DNA of 45,646 nucleotides from Brucella pseudogrignonensis (GTDB taxonomy: Bacteria > Pseudomonadota > Alphaproteobacteria > Rhizobiales > Rhizobiaceae), in assembly GCF_002252525.1 (NCBI RefSeq), contig NZ_NNRM01000008.1, positions 1-45,646 of the forward strand. Reading direction: 5' to 3'. This document shows positions 35,401-43,354 of the stretch, piece by piece (position 1 is the first letter of the stretch; each line of letters starts with the position of its first letter). Made by a program: the position numbers and the translations under genes. The notes below the pieces were generated by a model that did no database searches, was not told the origin of the DNA, and worked only from the letters and a program-made list of their open reading frames with translations.

Positions 35401-36549
35401 ATGCCTAACATCGTCGAGATCGCCGATCTGAAGCGACTGGCCAAGCGCCGCGTCCCGAAAATGTTCTTCGATTATGCAGATTCGGGTGCCTGGACGGAAT
35501 CAACCTATCGCGCCAATGAAACCGATTTCGCCAAGATCAAGCTGCGCCAGCGCGTTCTGGTCGATATGACCAATCGTTCGCTTGAAACAACGATGGTTGG
35601 CGAGAAGGTCGCAATGCCTGTGGCCCTCGCCCCGACCGGCCTAACCGGTATGCAACACGCAGATGGTGAAATGCTTGCGGCACAGGCAGCAGAGGCTTTT
35701 GGCGTTCCTTTTACCCTCTCGACTATGAGCATCTGCTCCATCGAAGACGTGGCATCCGTCACCAAGAAGCCATTCTGGTTTCAGCTCTACGTGATGAAAG
35801 ACCGCGAATTCGTCAAAAACCTGATCACCCGTGCGAAAGCTGCCGGTTGTTCGGCTCTGGTGCTGACGCTTGATCTGCAGATTCTCGGTCAGCGCCACAA
35901 GGATCTGCGCAACGGCCTTTCCGCCCCGCCAAAGTTCACGCCAAAGCACATCTGGCAGATGGCAACCCGTCCGGGCTGGTGCATGGGCATGATGGGCACA
36001 CAGCGCCGCACCTTCCGCAACATTGCCGGTCACGCGAAAAATGTTACCGACCTGTCGTCGCTTTCCTCCTGGACGGCAGAGCAGTTCGATCCGCAGTTGA
36101 ACTGGAACGATGTTGCATGGATCAAGGAACAATGGGGCGGCAAGCTGATCCTCAAGGGCATCCTCGACGTTGAAGACGCGAAGATGGCCGCAAAATCCGG
36201 TGCCGATGCGATTATCGTTTCCAACCACGGCGGTCGCCAGCTTGACGGTGCTGTCTCGTCCATCTCCATGCTCAAGCCAATTGTCGACGCTGTCGGCGAT
36301 CAGATCGAAGTGCATATGGACGGCGGTGTTCGCTCAGGCCAGGATGTTCTGAAAGCCCGCGCACTGGGTGCGCAGGGCGTGTTCATTGGCCGTCCGTTCC
36401 TATACGGACTTGGCGCCATGGGTAAGGAAGGCGTTACACTCGCACTTGAGATCATCCGCAAAGAACTCGACATCACGATGGCTCTCTGCGGCAAGCGTAA
36501 CATTAACGATATCGACCAGTCCGTCATACAGTCAGTCGATTTCAAGTAA
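35401..36549 (+). CDS. lldD: L-lactate dehydrogenase (FMN, alpha-hydroxy acid oxidase family)
   Basis: Oxidises L-lactate to pyruvate with electrons passed to the quinone pool. The 382-residue protein has the family opening (IADLKRLAKRRVPKMFFDY), FMN contacts PVALAPTGLTGMQHADGE, and the active site SNHGGRQLDG with catalytic His276 and Arg279, followed by DGGVRSGQDVLKA and GRPFLYGL. Length and motifs fit LldD; a related 2-hydroxy acid oxidase activity cannot be excluded. Single gene with its own terminator. It supplies the same product (pyruvate) as the alr-dadA unit nearby. Confidence 0.9.
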   Translation: MPNIVEIADLKRLAKRRVPKMFFDYADSGAWTESTYRANETDFAKIKLRQRVLVDMTNRSLETTMVGEKVAMPVALAPTGLTGMQHADGEMLAAQAAEAFGVPFTLSTMSICSIEDVASVTKKPFWFQLYVMKDREFVKNLITRAKAAGCSALVLTLDLQILGQRHKDLRNGLSAPPKFTPKHIWQMATRPGWCMGMMGTQRRTFRNIAGHAKNVTDLSSLSSWTAEQFDPQLNWNDVAWIKEQWGGKLILKGILDVEDAKMAAKSGADAIIVSNHGGRQLDGAVSSISMLKPIVDAVGDQIEVHMDGGVRSGQDVLKARALGAQGVFIGRPFLYGLGAMGKEGVTLALEIIRKELDITMALCGKRNINDIDQSVIQSVDFK

Positions 36550-36558
36550 AGATTGCAG

Positions 36559-36583
36559 AACCCGGCTCAGGCCGGGTTTTTCT
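36559..36583 (+). terminator. Terminator of lldD
   Basis: Stem AACCCGGC with its complement GCCGGGTT around a 4-base loop, then a T run, nine bases after the stop codon. Confidence 0.93.
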
Positions 36584-36689
36584 TTCCCGGTTAGACGACA
36601 CTTCTCAAGATAAATACTACCGCAAGTTTAGTGCTCGCTAATAAGAAGTAACGATAGCTTAAGCATATTCATTTACCATCTTTTTCCAA

Positions 36690-36703
36690 CGGTTCGGGAA
36701 CCG
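36690..36703. promoter_or_regulatory. Small hairpin in the leader of the OMP gene
   Basis: Perfect inverted repeat CGGTTC-GG-GAACCG, 26 bases before the ATG and preceded by a TTTTTCC run. It could be a protein-binding site or an mRNA leader stem; no function is shown. Confidence 0.45.
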
Positions 36704-36729
36704 CAATTATTTCGGTTGGAGTTGGGTAG

Positions 36730-37605
36730 ATGAAATATGTTTCCGCTATAGCGCTCATGACATGCAGCATGTTGATCGGTGCAAACGGAGCGCGCGCAGC
36801 TGACATTATTCTAGAGGAGCCAGCGCCAGTTGTTGTGGCACCTGCTCCTTTGGCGTCCGGGTGGTACATCCGTGGCGACATCGGTTACAACTTCAAAAAC
36901 AAAACCGATGGTGAATGGGATTTCTGGAACCAGGAAAATCCACCCTATCGCGGCATCGACGACACGTTGAAATACGATAGCTTCAAGCTGAAAGGCGGCG
37001 CAGCCTACGGCGTCGGCGTCGGTTATCGTTTCAACGAAATGTTCCGCACAGATGCAACGCTGGATTTCTTCCGCGCCAATATTAACGGCCGTACAAACTG
37101 CACCAGCTACGTAAAGAGCGCCCACGGCCTCAACCCGGTAGAAGATAATTGCCATTATGAAGACGCATCGACGGCAAATATCTGGACAGCAATGGCCAAT
37201 GCCTATGTCGATCTGCCAAAGGTTGGAGCGGTCACGCCTTATCTTGGCGCCGGTCTGGGTGCTGCCTATGTGAAATACGGCAATTGGGATACACGTCAGG
37301 TATGCTCTGACTTCACAACCCGCAATTGCGATTACCAGTCAGACAAAGGCGGCCTCGACAGCTGGCGTTTTGCCATGGGCCTGATGGCTGGTGTGAGCTA
37401 CGACCTTACCGAGCAGCTGAAGTTTGACCTTGGCTATCGCTATCTGCGCATCAACGGTGGCAAAGCCTATGGTTATGATGCCGCAGACAGCAGCACAAAC
37501 CCCTACGGCAACTCCGAAGGTCCGGGCGCAACAGGCGCACAGGCCAAGGACAATGGCTTCAACATCCATACGGTCCGCGCCGGTCTTCGCTACGAATTCC
37601 GCTAA
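36730..37605 (+). CDS. Outer-membrane beta-barrel protein (Omp25/Omp31-like)
   Basis: 291 residues with a signal peptide cleaved after ARA at 21-23, an Ala/Pro/Val-rich linker (EEPAPVVVAPAPL), then an eight-stranded beta-barrel with typical strands ASGWYIRGDIGYNF, AYGVGVGYRFNEMF, VTPYLGAGLGAAYVKYG and HTVRAGLRYEF. It belongs to the small OMP family abundant in Brucella and its relatives. Four Cys in loop segments (GRTNCTSY, EDNCHYED, QVCSDF, RNCDY) could form disulphides. It ends in Phe-Arg, not the usual terminal Phe of barrel proteins. Single gene with a terminator. Specific role unknown. Confidence 0.9.
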   Translation: MKYVSAIALMTCSMLIGANGARAADIILEEPAPVVVAPAPLASGWYIRGDIGYNFKNKTDGEWDFWNQENPPYRGIDDTLKYDSFKLKGGAAYGVGVGYRFNEMFRTDATLDFFRANINGRTNCTSYVKSAHGLNPVEDNCHYEDASTANIWTAMANAYVDLPKVGAVTPYLGAGLGAAYVKYGNWDTRQVCSDFTTRNCDYQSDKGGLDSWRFAMGLMAGVSYDLTEQLKFDLGYRYLRINGGKAYGYDAADSSTNPYGNSEGPGATGAQAKDNGFNIHTVRAGLRYEFR

Positions 37606-37628
37606 GCAGCAGCCGTCCTAAGAAATCA

Positions 37629-37653
37629 AAAGCCCGGCCAAATGCCGGGCTTT
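37629..37653 (+). terminator. Terminator between the OMP gene and the Lrp-type gene
   Basis: Stem AAAGCCCGGC with its complement around a 5-base loop, then a T run on the plus strand; also followed by TTTTGATTTC on the minus strand. It lies between convergent genes and could serve both. Confidence 0.92.
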
Positions 37654-37655
37654 TT

Positions 37656-38123
37656 CTATGCCCGTGACGCCGGCACTTTCGAGAGCAGCACTGTGCGGAT
37701 TGCAAAGCTCGAATGAATGCGCGCAACACCCGGCAGCCGCGATAGAATTTCCTTGTGAATGATTTCATAGGAAGCGGCATTCTCCGCCTCAACCCGCAGA
37801 ATATAATCGGCATCGCCGGTCATCAGATAACATTCCTGCACTTCTGGATGGCGACGCACCGCCTCTTCAAAGCGGTTGAGATATTCTTCCGTCTGCCGGT
37901 CCAGCGTGATGCGAACAATCGCCACCAGCCGCTCATCCCCGCCGGAAGATCCAACAATCGCGGTATATCCGCGAATGACGCCACTTTCTTCGAGAATCTG
38001 TACACGCCGCAGACAGGCCGACTGTGAAAGCCCCACTTCGGCGGCAAGCTGGCTGTTCGTCATCCGGCCATCGCGTCGCAGCGAACGGATGATATTGCGG
38101 TCTATGCTATCCAGTGTCGCCAT
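37656..38123 (-). CDS. Lrp/AsnC-family regulator, likely of alr-dadA
   Basis: 155 residues: helix-turn-helix about 8-55 (MTNSQLAAEVGLSQSACLRRV) and a RAM domain with VQECYLMTGDADYILRVEA, close in pattern to the DadR/BkdR-like branch of Lrp. It is divergent from alanine racemase and D-amino-acid dehydrogenase, the arrangement known for DadR. Alanine as the effector is therefore inferred. Confidence 0.92.
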   Translation of the reverse strand: MATLDSIDRNIIRSLRRDGRMTNSQLAAEVGLSQSACLRRVQILEESGVIRGYTAIVGSSGGDERLVAIVRITLDRQTEEYLNRFEEAVRRHPEVQECYLMTGDADYILRVEAENAASYEIIHKEILSRLPGVARIHSSFAIRTVLLSKVPASRA

Positions 38124-38207
38124 GAATATTCTTCGAATGATGAGCTAATAAGTGCGTAAATCATGCTAAAATTCGCATAATCTACGACAAAATGCAAAAA
38201 CATTCGA

Positions 38208-38222
38208 ATAGTCTTCGACTAT
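38208..38222. promoter_or_regulatory. Candidate Lrp box in the lrp/alr-dadA divergent region
   Basis: Perfect inverted repeat ATAGTC-TTC-GACTAT. A related box with the same TTC spacer, ATTC-TTC-GAAT, lies at 38128-38138 next to the start of the regulator gene, where it also overlaps the GAAGAA ribosome site. The pair is 80 bases apart and could be bound cooperatively. Confidence 0.45.
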
Positions 38223-38364
38223 CATTATCGCTATTGCTTTGGGGGCAAGGAATAGCGATCCGCCAGTCGCCGAAACCCGACATCGAAGCAATGTGCTTTT
38301 GGGAGGAAGCGGATTAGATTCCAGGCATCCCACCAACAAACCGAGTGCACTGGAAATGACCGAT

Positions 38365-39507
38365 ATGTCGATGCATTTTTCTCAAACTGAACGAGACCTC
38401 GCCGCAGGCGGCGTTCTAACCATCGACCTTAAAGCCCTGCGCCACAATTATTCGACCATCGCAAAGCGCATTGCGCCAACCCGCACAGCCGCTGTTGTGA
38501 AAGCTGATTCTTACGGTCTTGGTGCAAACCGCGTCGCGCCGGCTTTTTATGAAGCAGGTTGCCGCGATTTCTTCGTCGCCCATCTTGGCGAAGCAATTAC
38601 GCTCCGTCCTTTTCTCAATCCAGATGCGACGCTTTACGTACTGAACGGCCTTCAGCCCGGTACGGAAGCTGCCTGCGCACGCGAGAAAATCCTGCCTGTT
38701 CTCAACTCGCTGGAGCAGATTGAAAACTGGTCGGCACTTGCCGCAAGCCTGAACGAAAAACTGCCTGCGCTGCTACAGATCGATACCGGCATGTCGCGCC
38801 TTGGCCTGTCGGCCAAAGAACTCGACCAACTGGTCGATGACCAGCATCTTCTGGACCATATCGACGTCAAATTTGTCATCAGCCATCTGGCGAGCGGCGA
38901 TGAGCCGGAAAACCCGGCCAATGCCCGTCAGCTTGCGGCCATGAATGCAGCGCTCGCACGTTTGCCAAAAATGCCGGTGGCATTTTCAAATTCCGGCGGC
39001 TGCTTTCTCGAAAGCACCTACCACTTCAATCTCGCACGCCCGGGCGTGGCCCTTTATGGCGTCGGCCCTGAAACGGGCGAGAATCCTATGAAGCCAGTCC
39101 TTGAGCTATCAGCGCGCGTCATTCAGGTGCGCGATATCGATAAGGGTGCGGCAGTCGGTTATGGCGGCACATTCGTAGCAAGCAAGCCCATGCGGATTGC
39201 AACCATTGCAGTCGGTTATGCCGATGGCTGGTTCCGCGCTTTGAGCAACAAGGGATCCGCCTTTTATGGTGATACGCGCCTGCCGATTGTCGGTCGTGTT
39301 TCGATGGATTCGATCACGCTTGACGTAACTGCCCTGCCGGAAGGCGCAATCAAGCTCGGCAGTCTGGTTGAACTCGTCGGCCCGCATCAGCGGCTCGAAG
39401 ATGTAGCGCGCGATTGCGACACCATTCCTTATGAAATCCTGACTTCGTTAGGCCACCGCTATGCCCGTGTTTACGTGGATGGCGCAGCATCTGAAACAAA
39501 AGCATAA
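38365..39507 (+). CDS. alr: Alanine racemase
   Basis: Interconverts L- and D-alanine with PLP. From ATG 38365 (GGAA about nine bases upstream) it is 380 residues; ATG 38356 and a longer frame to 38239 are alternatives without family sequence. PLP-binding Lys46 lies in AVVKADSYGLG. DTGMSRLGLS, the second-base Tyr region GYGGTF and GRVSMDSITLDV are visible. It sits 16 bases upstream of dadA, so it is the catabolic (DadX-like) racemase that feeds the dehydrogenase, though it may also serve cell-wall D-alanine if no other racemase exists. Confidence 0.94.
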   Translation: MSMHFSQTERDLAAGGVLTIDLKALRHNYSTIAKRIAPTRTAAVVKADSYGLGANRVAPAFYEAGCRDFFVAHLGEAITLRPFLNPDATLYVLNGLQPGTEAACAREKILPVLNSLEQIENWSALAASLNEKLPALLQIDTGMSRLGLSAKELDQLVDDQHLLDHIDVKFVISHLASGDEPENPANARQLAAMNAALARLPKMPVAFSNSGGCFLESTYHFNLARPGVALYGVGPETGENPMKPVLELSARVIQVRDIDKGAAVGYGGTFVASKPMRIATIAVGYADGWFRALSNKGSAFYGDTRLPIVGRVSMDSITLDVTALPEGAIKLGSLVELVGPHQRLEDVARDCDTIPYEILTSLGHRYARVYVDGAASETKA

Positions 39508-39523
39508 TAATTAAGAGGCGAAC

Positions 39524-40774
39524 ATGCAGATCACCATTCTCGGCAGCGGCGTCATCGGCGTCACCAGCGCGTACTATCTGGCCAAGCTTGGCCATGAAGT
39601 CACTGTCGTTGACCGCGAGGAAGGCCCTGCACTGGAAACCAGCTTCGCCAATGCCGGCCAGGTTTCGCCGGGTTATGCATCGCCATGGGCAGCACCCGGC
39701 ATTCCATTGAAAGCTGCCAAATGGCTGTTTCAGAAACATGCGCCGCTGGTTCTGCGCCTGACCACAGATCCGAAGCAGTACGCTTGGCTGTTGCAAATGC
39801 TCGCAAACTGCACCGAGAGCCGCTACAAGGTCAATAAAACCCGCATGGTTCGTGTGGCCGAATATAGCCGCGATTGCCTTGTCGCTCTGCGCGAGGAAAC
39901 CGGGATTCAATATGACCAGCGCACACAGGGCACCTTGCAGCTGTTCCGCGAGCAGTATCAGCTCGACGGCATCGGCAAGGATATCGAAGTTCTGCGTCAG
40001 GACGGCGTGCCGTTTGAAGTGCTCGACCGCGAAGATTGCGTGCGGGTTGAGCCTGCTCTGGCCCGCGCCCGCGATAAGTTCGTCGGTGGCCTGCGCCTGC
40101 CGCATGATGAGACCGGCGACTGCTTTAAATTCACCAATGAACTGGCCAAAATCGCCGAAGGTCTCGGCGTCAAATTCCGCTTTGGCGTCGACATCAAATC
40201 GCTGCTGATCTCTGGCGGCAAGGTGTCGGGCGTTGAAACCTCGGAAGGCGTTCTGACGGCTGATCGCTATGTTGTGGCACTGGGCAGCTACACGCCCGCT
40301 CTGGTCAAGTCGCTTGGCCTGAATGCTCCGATCTATCCGGTCAAAGGCTATTCAATCACAGCGCCGATCATCAATGAAGAGCTGGCACCTGTCTCGACCG
40401 TGCTTGATGAAAGCTACAAGATTGCCATTACCCGCCTTGGTGATCGCATCCGTGTGGGCGGCATGGCCGAAGTCTCCGGCTTCACCAAAGACCTGCCAGC
40501 TGCCCGTCGCGCAACGCTTGATCTCTCGGTGAGCGATCTGTTCCCGGGCGGTGATCTTAAGGCTGCGACCTTCTGGTCGGGCCTGCGTCCAATGACGCCG
40601 GATTCAACCCCGATCATCGGTGCAACACGCTATGACAACGTGTTTATCAATGCAGGCCACGGTACTCTTGGATGGACCATGGGTCCGGGCTCGGGCAAGC
40701 TGCTCGCCGACCTCATCTCCGGCAATAAGCCGGATATCCGTGCCGACGATCTTAGTATCGCCCGCTACGCATAA
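39524..40774 (+). CDS. dadA: D-amino-acid dehydrogenase
   Basis: An FAD enzyme that deaminates D-alanine and other D-amino acids to 2-oxo acids, donating electrons to the respiratory chain. 416 residues with GSGVIG at 7-12 (FAD loop), ASFANAGQ-like [32 protein letters not shown] and the C-terminal [26 protein letters not shown] precedes the start. It is the second gene of the alr-dadA operon. The oxidase can act on several D-amino acids, so it may also handle D-forms made by other racemases. Confidence 0.95.
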   Translation: MQITILGSGVIGVTSAYYLAKLGHEVTVVDREEGPALETSFANAGQVSPGYASPWAAPGIPLKAAKWLFQKHAPLVLRLTTDPKQYAWLLQMLANCTESRYKVNKTRMVRVAEYSRDCLVALREETGIQYDQRTQGTLQLFREQYQLDGIGKDIEVLRQDGVPFEVLDREDCVRVEPALARARDKFVGGLRLPHDETGDCFKFTNELAKIAEGLGVKFRFGVDIKSLLISGGKVSGVETSEGVLTADRYVVALGSYTPALVKSLGLNAPIYPVKGYSITAPIINEELAPVSTVLDESYKIAITRLGDRIRVGGMAEVSGFTKDLPAARRATLDLSVSDLFPGGDLKAATFWSGLRPMTPDSTPIIGATRYDNVFINAGHGTLGWTMGPGSGKLLADLISGNKPDIRADDLSIARYA

Positions 40775-40800
40775 ACCACGGTGGCGAGGAAGCGAAACCA

Positions 40801-40825
40801 GAAATCAGTCCAGTGGACTGATTTC
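40801..40825. repeat. 25-base palindrome shared with repeat C at 15033
   Basis: GAAATCAGTCCA, one base, then its complement; identical over 25 bases to 15033-15057, and flanking bases (GAAGCG on the left, CCCCGC and AGGC on the right) also agree. It lies between the convergent genes dadA and azlD and could act as a transcription stop, although no T run follows. Confidence 0.82.
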
Positions 40826-40863
40826 CCCGCATAGGCATTTTCTCTTGGCGCACAAAGATCGCC

Positions 40864-41166
40864 CTAGCCAATGAGATGGCGCAGAAGCCCGGCTGATGCG
40901 ATTGCCACCACGACCGTTACAAGCATCGGAAACCGCGTTGCGGCAGCAATTGTCAGCGCAAGTGCAATCATATCCGCTGGGTTGCCGGTAAAAAACTCCG
41001 GCGCGATAACGCTAATCAGCACGCAGCCGGGCGCGCTTTCCAGCAGCATTTGCGCCCGCGGACTCAGAGTGCGATTGCGCAGGAAAATATAACCGCCGAT
41101 GCGGGTCATGTAAGTGACCGTCGCCATCAGCAATATGGTCAGAGCGTGAATAGGGTCGATCATCAT
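40864..41166 (-). CDS. azlD: Branched-chain amino acid exporter small subunit
   Basis: 100 residues from ATG 41166, which overlaps the azlC stop (ATGA). Three to four hydrophobic segments; ALTILLMATVTYMTRIGGYIF and ATRFPMLVTVVVAIASAGLL match AzlD. It partners AzlC to form an amino acid exporter in the inner membrane. A longer frame to 41310 lies inside azlC and is not used. Confidence 0.92.
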   Translation of the reverse strand: MMIDPIHALTILLMATVTYMTRIGGYIFLRNRTLSPRAQMLLESAPGCVLISVIAPEFFTGNPADMIALALTIAAATRFPMLVTVVVAIASAGLLRHLIG

Positions 41167-41885
41167 TCTGGCTTCGCCTGCTTCCAGGCCACGATAAGAC
41201 CCGCCACAACACCAGCTGGCACATACCAGGCGCCAGGAACGCTCAGATAGGTTACGCCCGCAACGATGAGGCTCACCAGCCATGGCAGAGCGGCAACCGG
41301 TCCCTTCCACATGCTGGCAAGGATAACGATAAAGACTGCTGGAAACGCCATATCGAAACCGAAGCGTTTCACATCACCCAGAACCGGACCAACCAGCGCA
41401 CCTATAGTCGTGAAGACAATCCAGGTTGCGTAAAGGCCGAGTGCGGCTCCAAAATAATAGCGAATGCTGAAGCGGTTTCCCGACTTGCGCGCATCGGCAA
41501 GACCAAGCGCCCAGCTCTCGTCGCACATGAAGAATAGCGCCAGAAATGCCTTGCGCTTCGGCAAATGCTTGATGAGCGGCGCAAGCGCTGCACCCATCAG
41601 GAAATGTCGGCTGTTTACCAGAAATGTGATCGCGACAATCAGCAGGATATGCGGCGGCGACGTCCAAAGTCCAATGGCAGCAAATTCCGAACCTCCGCCA
41701 AAATTCAGGCCGGTCATCATCGGCACTTCAACCGGGCTCAGACCCTTTTGTGTGGCCTGTGCGCCCAAGAGCAGTGCGAACGGAACAAAACTCAGACAGA
41801 CGGGAATGGCTTCCCGCAGGCCACGCAGGCCTTCAGATCGCCGGGAGACGCCGCTTTGCCCCTCGACAAAATCCATACTACGCAT
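41163..41885 (-). CDS. azlC: Branched-chain amino acid exporter large subunit
   Basis: 240 residues, AzlC family: REAIPVCLSFVPFALLLGAQA near 24-44, NSRHFLMGAALAP near 90-102 (family signature), FFMCDESWAL and seven or so membrane helices. Together with AzlD it exports branched-chain or similar hydrophobic amino acids. The operon azlCD is divergent from an Lrp-type gene, as with azlB in other bacteria. Confidence 0.94.
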   Translation of the reverse strand: MRSMDFVEGQSGVSRRSEGLRGLREAIPVCLSFVPFALLLGAQATQKGLSPVEVPMMTGLNFGGGSEFAAIGLWTSPPHILLIVAITFLVNSRHFLMGAALAPLIKHLPKRKAFLALFFMCDESWALGLADARKSGNRFSIRYYFGAALGLYATWIVFTTIGALVGPVLGDVKRFGFDMAFPAVFIVILASMWKGPVAALPWLVSLIVAGVTYLSVPGAWYVPAGVVAGLIVAWKQAKPE

Positions 41886-41990
41886 CGACTATTTCCTTTT
41901 TGAAGAGCAACAATGCGCTCATTCCGAACCGGGAAAATACGTCAATTCGCGCAGATTATTGTTGCTTTCACACTCTCTATACACAAAATA

Positions 41991-42012
41991 TTGGTTGTAA
42001 ATATCAACAATT
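41991..42012. promoter_or_regulatory. Candidate Lrp-binding site in the azlC/lrp divergent region
   Basis: Imperfect inverted repeat ATTGGTTG-N7-CAACAAT (one bulged base), 19 bases before the Lrp-type start, in an AT-rich stretch. Placement fits autoregulation and azlCD control. Confidence 0.38.
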
Positions 42013-42031
42013 TGTCATTAGGCGCATTATA

Positions 42032-42496
42032 ATGCCAACATCAATTGATGCAATTGATCGTGCCATCCTTCGGGTGCTGCAACAGGAAGGCAAGATTAAC
42101 AACACCGAACTTGCCGAACGTGTTGGCCTCTCCCCATCCCCGTGCCTTCGCCGGGTGAAGCAGCTGGAAGATGCAGGCTTCATCGAACGCTATGTCGCAC
42201 TGGTCGATGCTGCGAGGCTCGGAATGGGCTTCACCGTTTATGTGCGCATATGGTTGACCGGTCAGGACGAAGAGACTGTAACAAGCTTTGTGAAGGCGAT
42301 TGAAAAGCTGCCGCAGATTGTCGAATGCCATTTGATGGCAGGTGATTGCGATTTTCTGCTGCGCGTCATTACGCCTGACCTGGAAGGTTTTAGAAAATTC
42401 CAGATGGAATATATCGGCAAGATAAAGGGCGTTCGGAACATAAAATCCGAAATCCCGATGCAGCAGATCAAGCGCTCATGGGTTGTGCCACTATAG
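42032..42496 (+). CDS. Lrp/AsnC-family regulator, likely of azlCD
   Basis: 154 residues from ATG 42032 (AGGCG upstream): helix-turn-helix about 10-55 (INNTELAERVGLSPSPCLRRV) and RAM domain (ECHLMAGDCDFLLRVITPDLEGF). It is divergent from azlCD, 146 bases away, the position of the AzlB repressor in other bacteria. A hydrophobic amino acid effector is inferred. The frame can be extended to 41750, but that part is antisense to azlC. Confidence 0.92.
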   Translation: MPTSIDAIDRAILRVLQQEGKINNTELAERVGLSPSPCLRRVKQLEDAGFIERYVALVDAARLGMGFTVYVRIWLTGQDEETVTSFVKAIEKLPQIVECHLMAGDCDFLLRVITPDLEGFRKFQMEYIGKIKGVRNIKSEIPMQQIKRSWVVPL

Positions 42497-42513
42497 GCGC
42501 TTTGGCTGACACA

Positions 42514-43062
42514 TCAGAAACTCGGTGGTGTGCAGGCGCTCACCACTTCGCAGGCTACTGGCCCCACGCATTTGAACCGATGTGGCAGCTTGCTTGAGAA
42601 ATAATAGGCATCGCCCGGCCCCAAGATTCGGCGCTCGCTACCGACCGTCACTTCGATGCGACCCGAAATGACGATGCCCCCCTCCTCGCCCTCATGCATG
42701 AGCAGAACCTTGCCGGTATCCGATCCCGGCTCGTAGCGCTCTTTGAGGATTTGCAGCGAACGGGCAAAGAGGTGGTCGCCCACCTGTCGATAAGAAATCG
42801 GCCCCTTGCCGATCTCCACCAGTTCATCCGCCTGATAGAAGACCTTGTGCGGCGCATCCGGCTCAAGCGCAAAAAACTCGGCCATTCCGATAGGAATTCC
42901 ATCCAGAATGCGCTTTAATGCACCAACCGACGGATTGGACTGATTGGCTTCGATCAGCGATATGGTGGAATTTGTCACGCCAGCACGTTTTGCAAGCTCT
43001 CGCTGAGACAGATTCTGCCGCATTCGCACATAGCGAAGCCTGCCTCCGATATCGATGCTCAT
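42514..43062 (-). CDS. XRE-family regulator with cupin domain (PuuR-like)
   Basis: 182 residues: an N-terminal XRE helix-turn-helix about 8-60 (NLSQRELAKRAGVTNSTISLIE) and a C-terminal cupin about 110-175 (LLMHEGEEGGIVISGRIEV, LGPGDAYYFSSKLPHRF). Such regulators commonly govern polyamine, amino acid or omega-amino acid degradation. It is divergent from the aminotransferase gene 292 bases away, its likely target. Ligand unknown. Confidence 0.92.
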   Translation of the reverse strand: MSIDIGGRLRYVRMRQNLSQRELAKRAGVTNSTISLIEANQSNPSVGALKRILDGIPIGMAEFFALEPDAPHKVFYQADELVEIGKGPISYRQVGDHLFARSLQILKERYEPGSDTGKVLLMHEGEEGGIVISGRIEVTVGSERRILGPGDAYYFSSKLPHRFKCVGPVACEVVSACTPPSF

Positions 43063-43205
43063 CGACGGTTCCCCTTATTGTTTATGATGTTCGATATATC
43101 ACAAACTTCCGTTTCAAAGCACGTAATTTCAATGGCTTAAATTTCTGAAGAAAAGGACTTGTTGCCTTCGATAATGCATGGCCTCCTGCTCCCTAGAGCC
43201 TCATT

Positions 43206-43330
43206 CAAAAAGCGGCATGTGCGCGCGAAAATGGTGATTTTCGAGTACCGAAGCGCAGTGTACTTCAAGGTACATGAGCACCGGAACGCAGGAAATTGCC
43301 ATTTGCAGCCGCTCAGGGCGACTTTTGGAA
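43206..43330. repeat. Intergenic repeat B, copy 3, in the bauA upstream region
   Basis: Begins AAAAAGCGGCA like copy 1 and shares GAAAATGGTGATTTTCGAG, GGTACATGAGCA, CCGGAACGCAG and AATTGCCATTTGCAG. It ends 24 bases before the bauA start codon, so it is probably transcribed in the leader or contains part of the promoter. Confidence 0.78.
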
Positions 43331-43354
43331 CAGGCTCTCAAATAGGAGGTTTTA

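Noticed and set aside
40864-41310. Longer azlD start at 41310
   Set aside because: The extra 48 residues lie inside azlC and are not membrane-like; ATG 41166 gives the normal ATGA overlap and family length.
41750-42031. Longer N-terminus for the azlCD-linked Lrp protein
   Set aside because: Antisense to azlC, lacks Lrp sequence, and ATG 42032 begins exactly at the family N-terminus.
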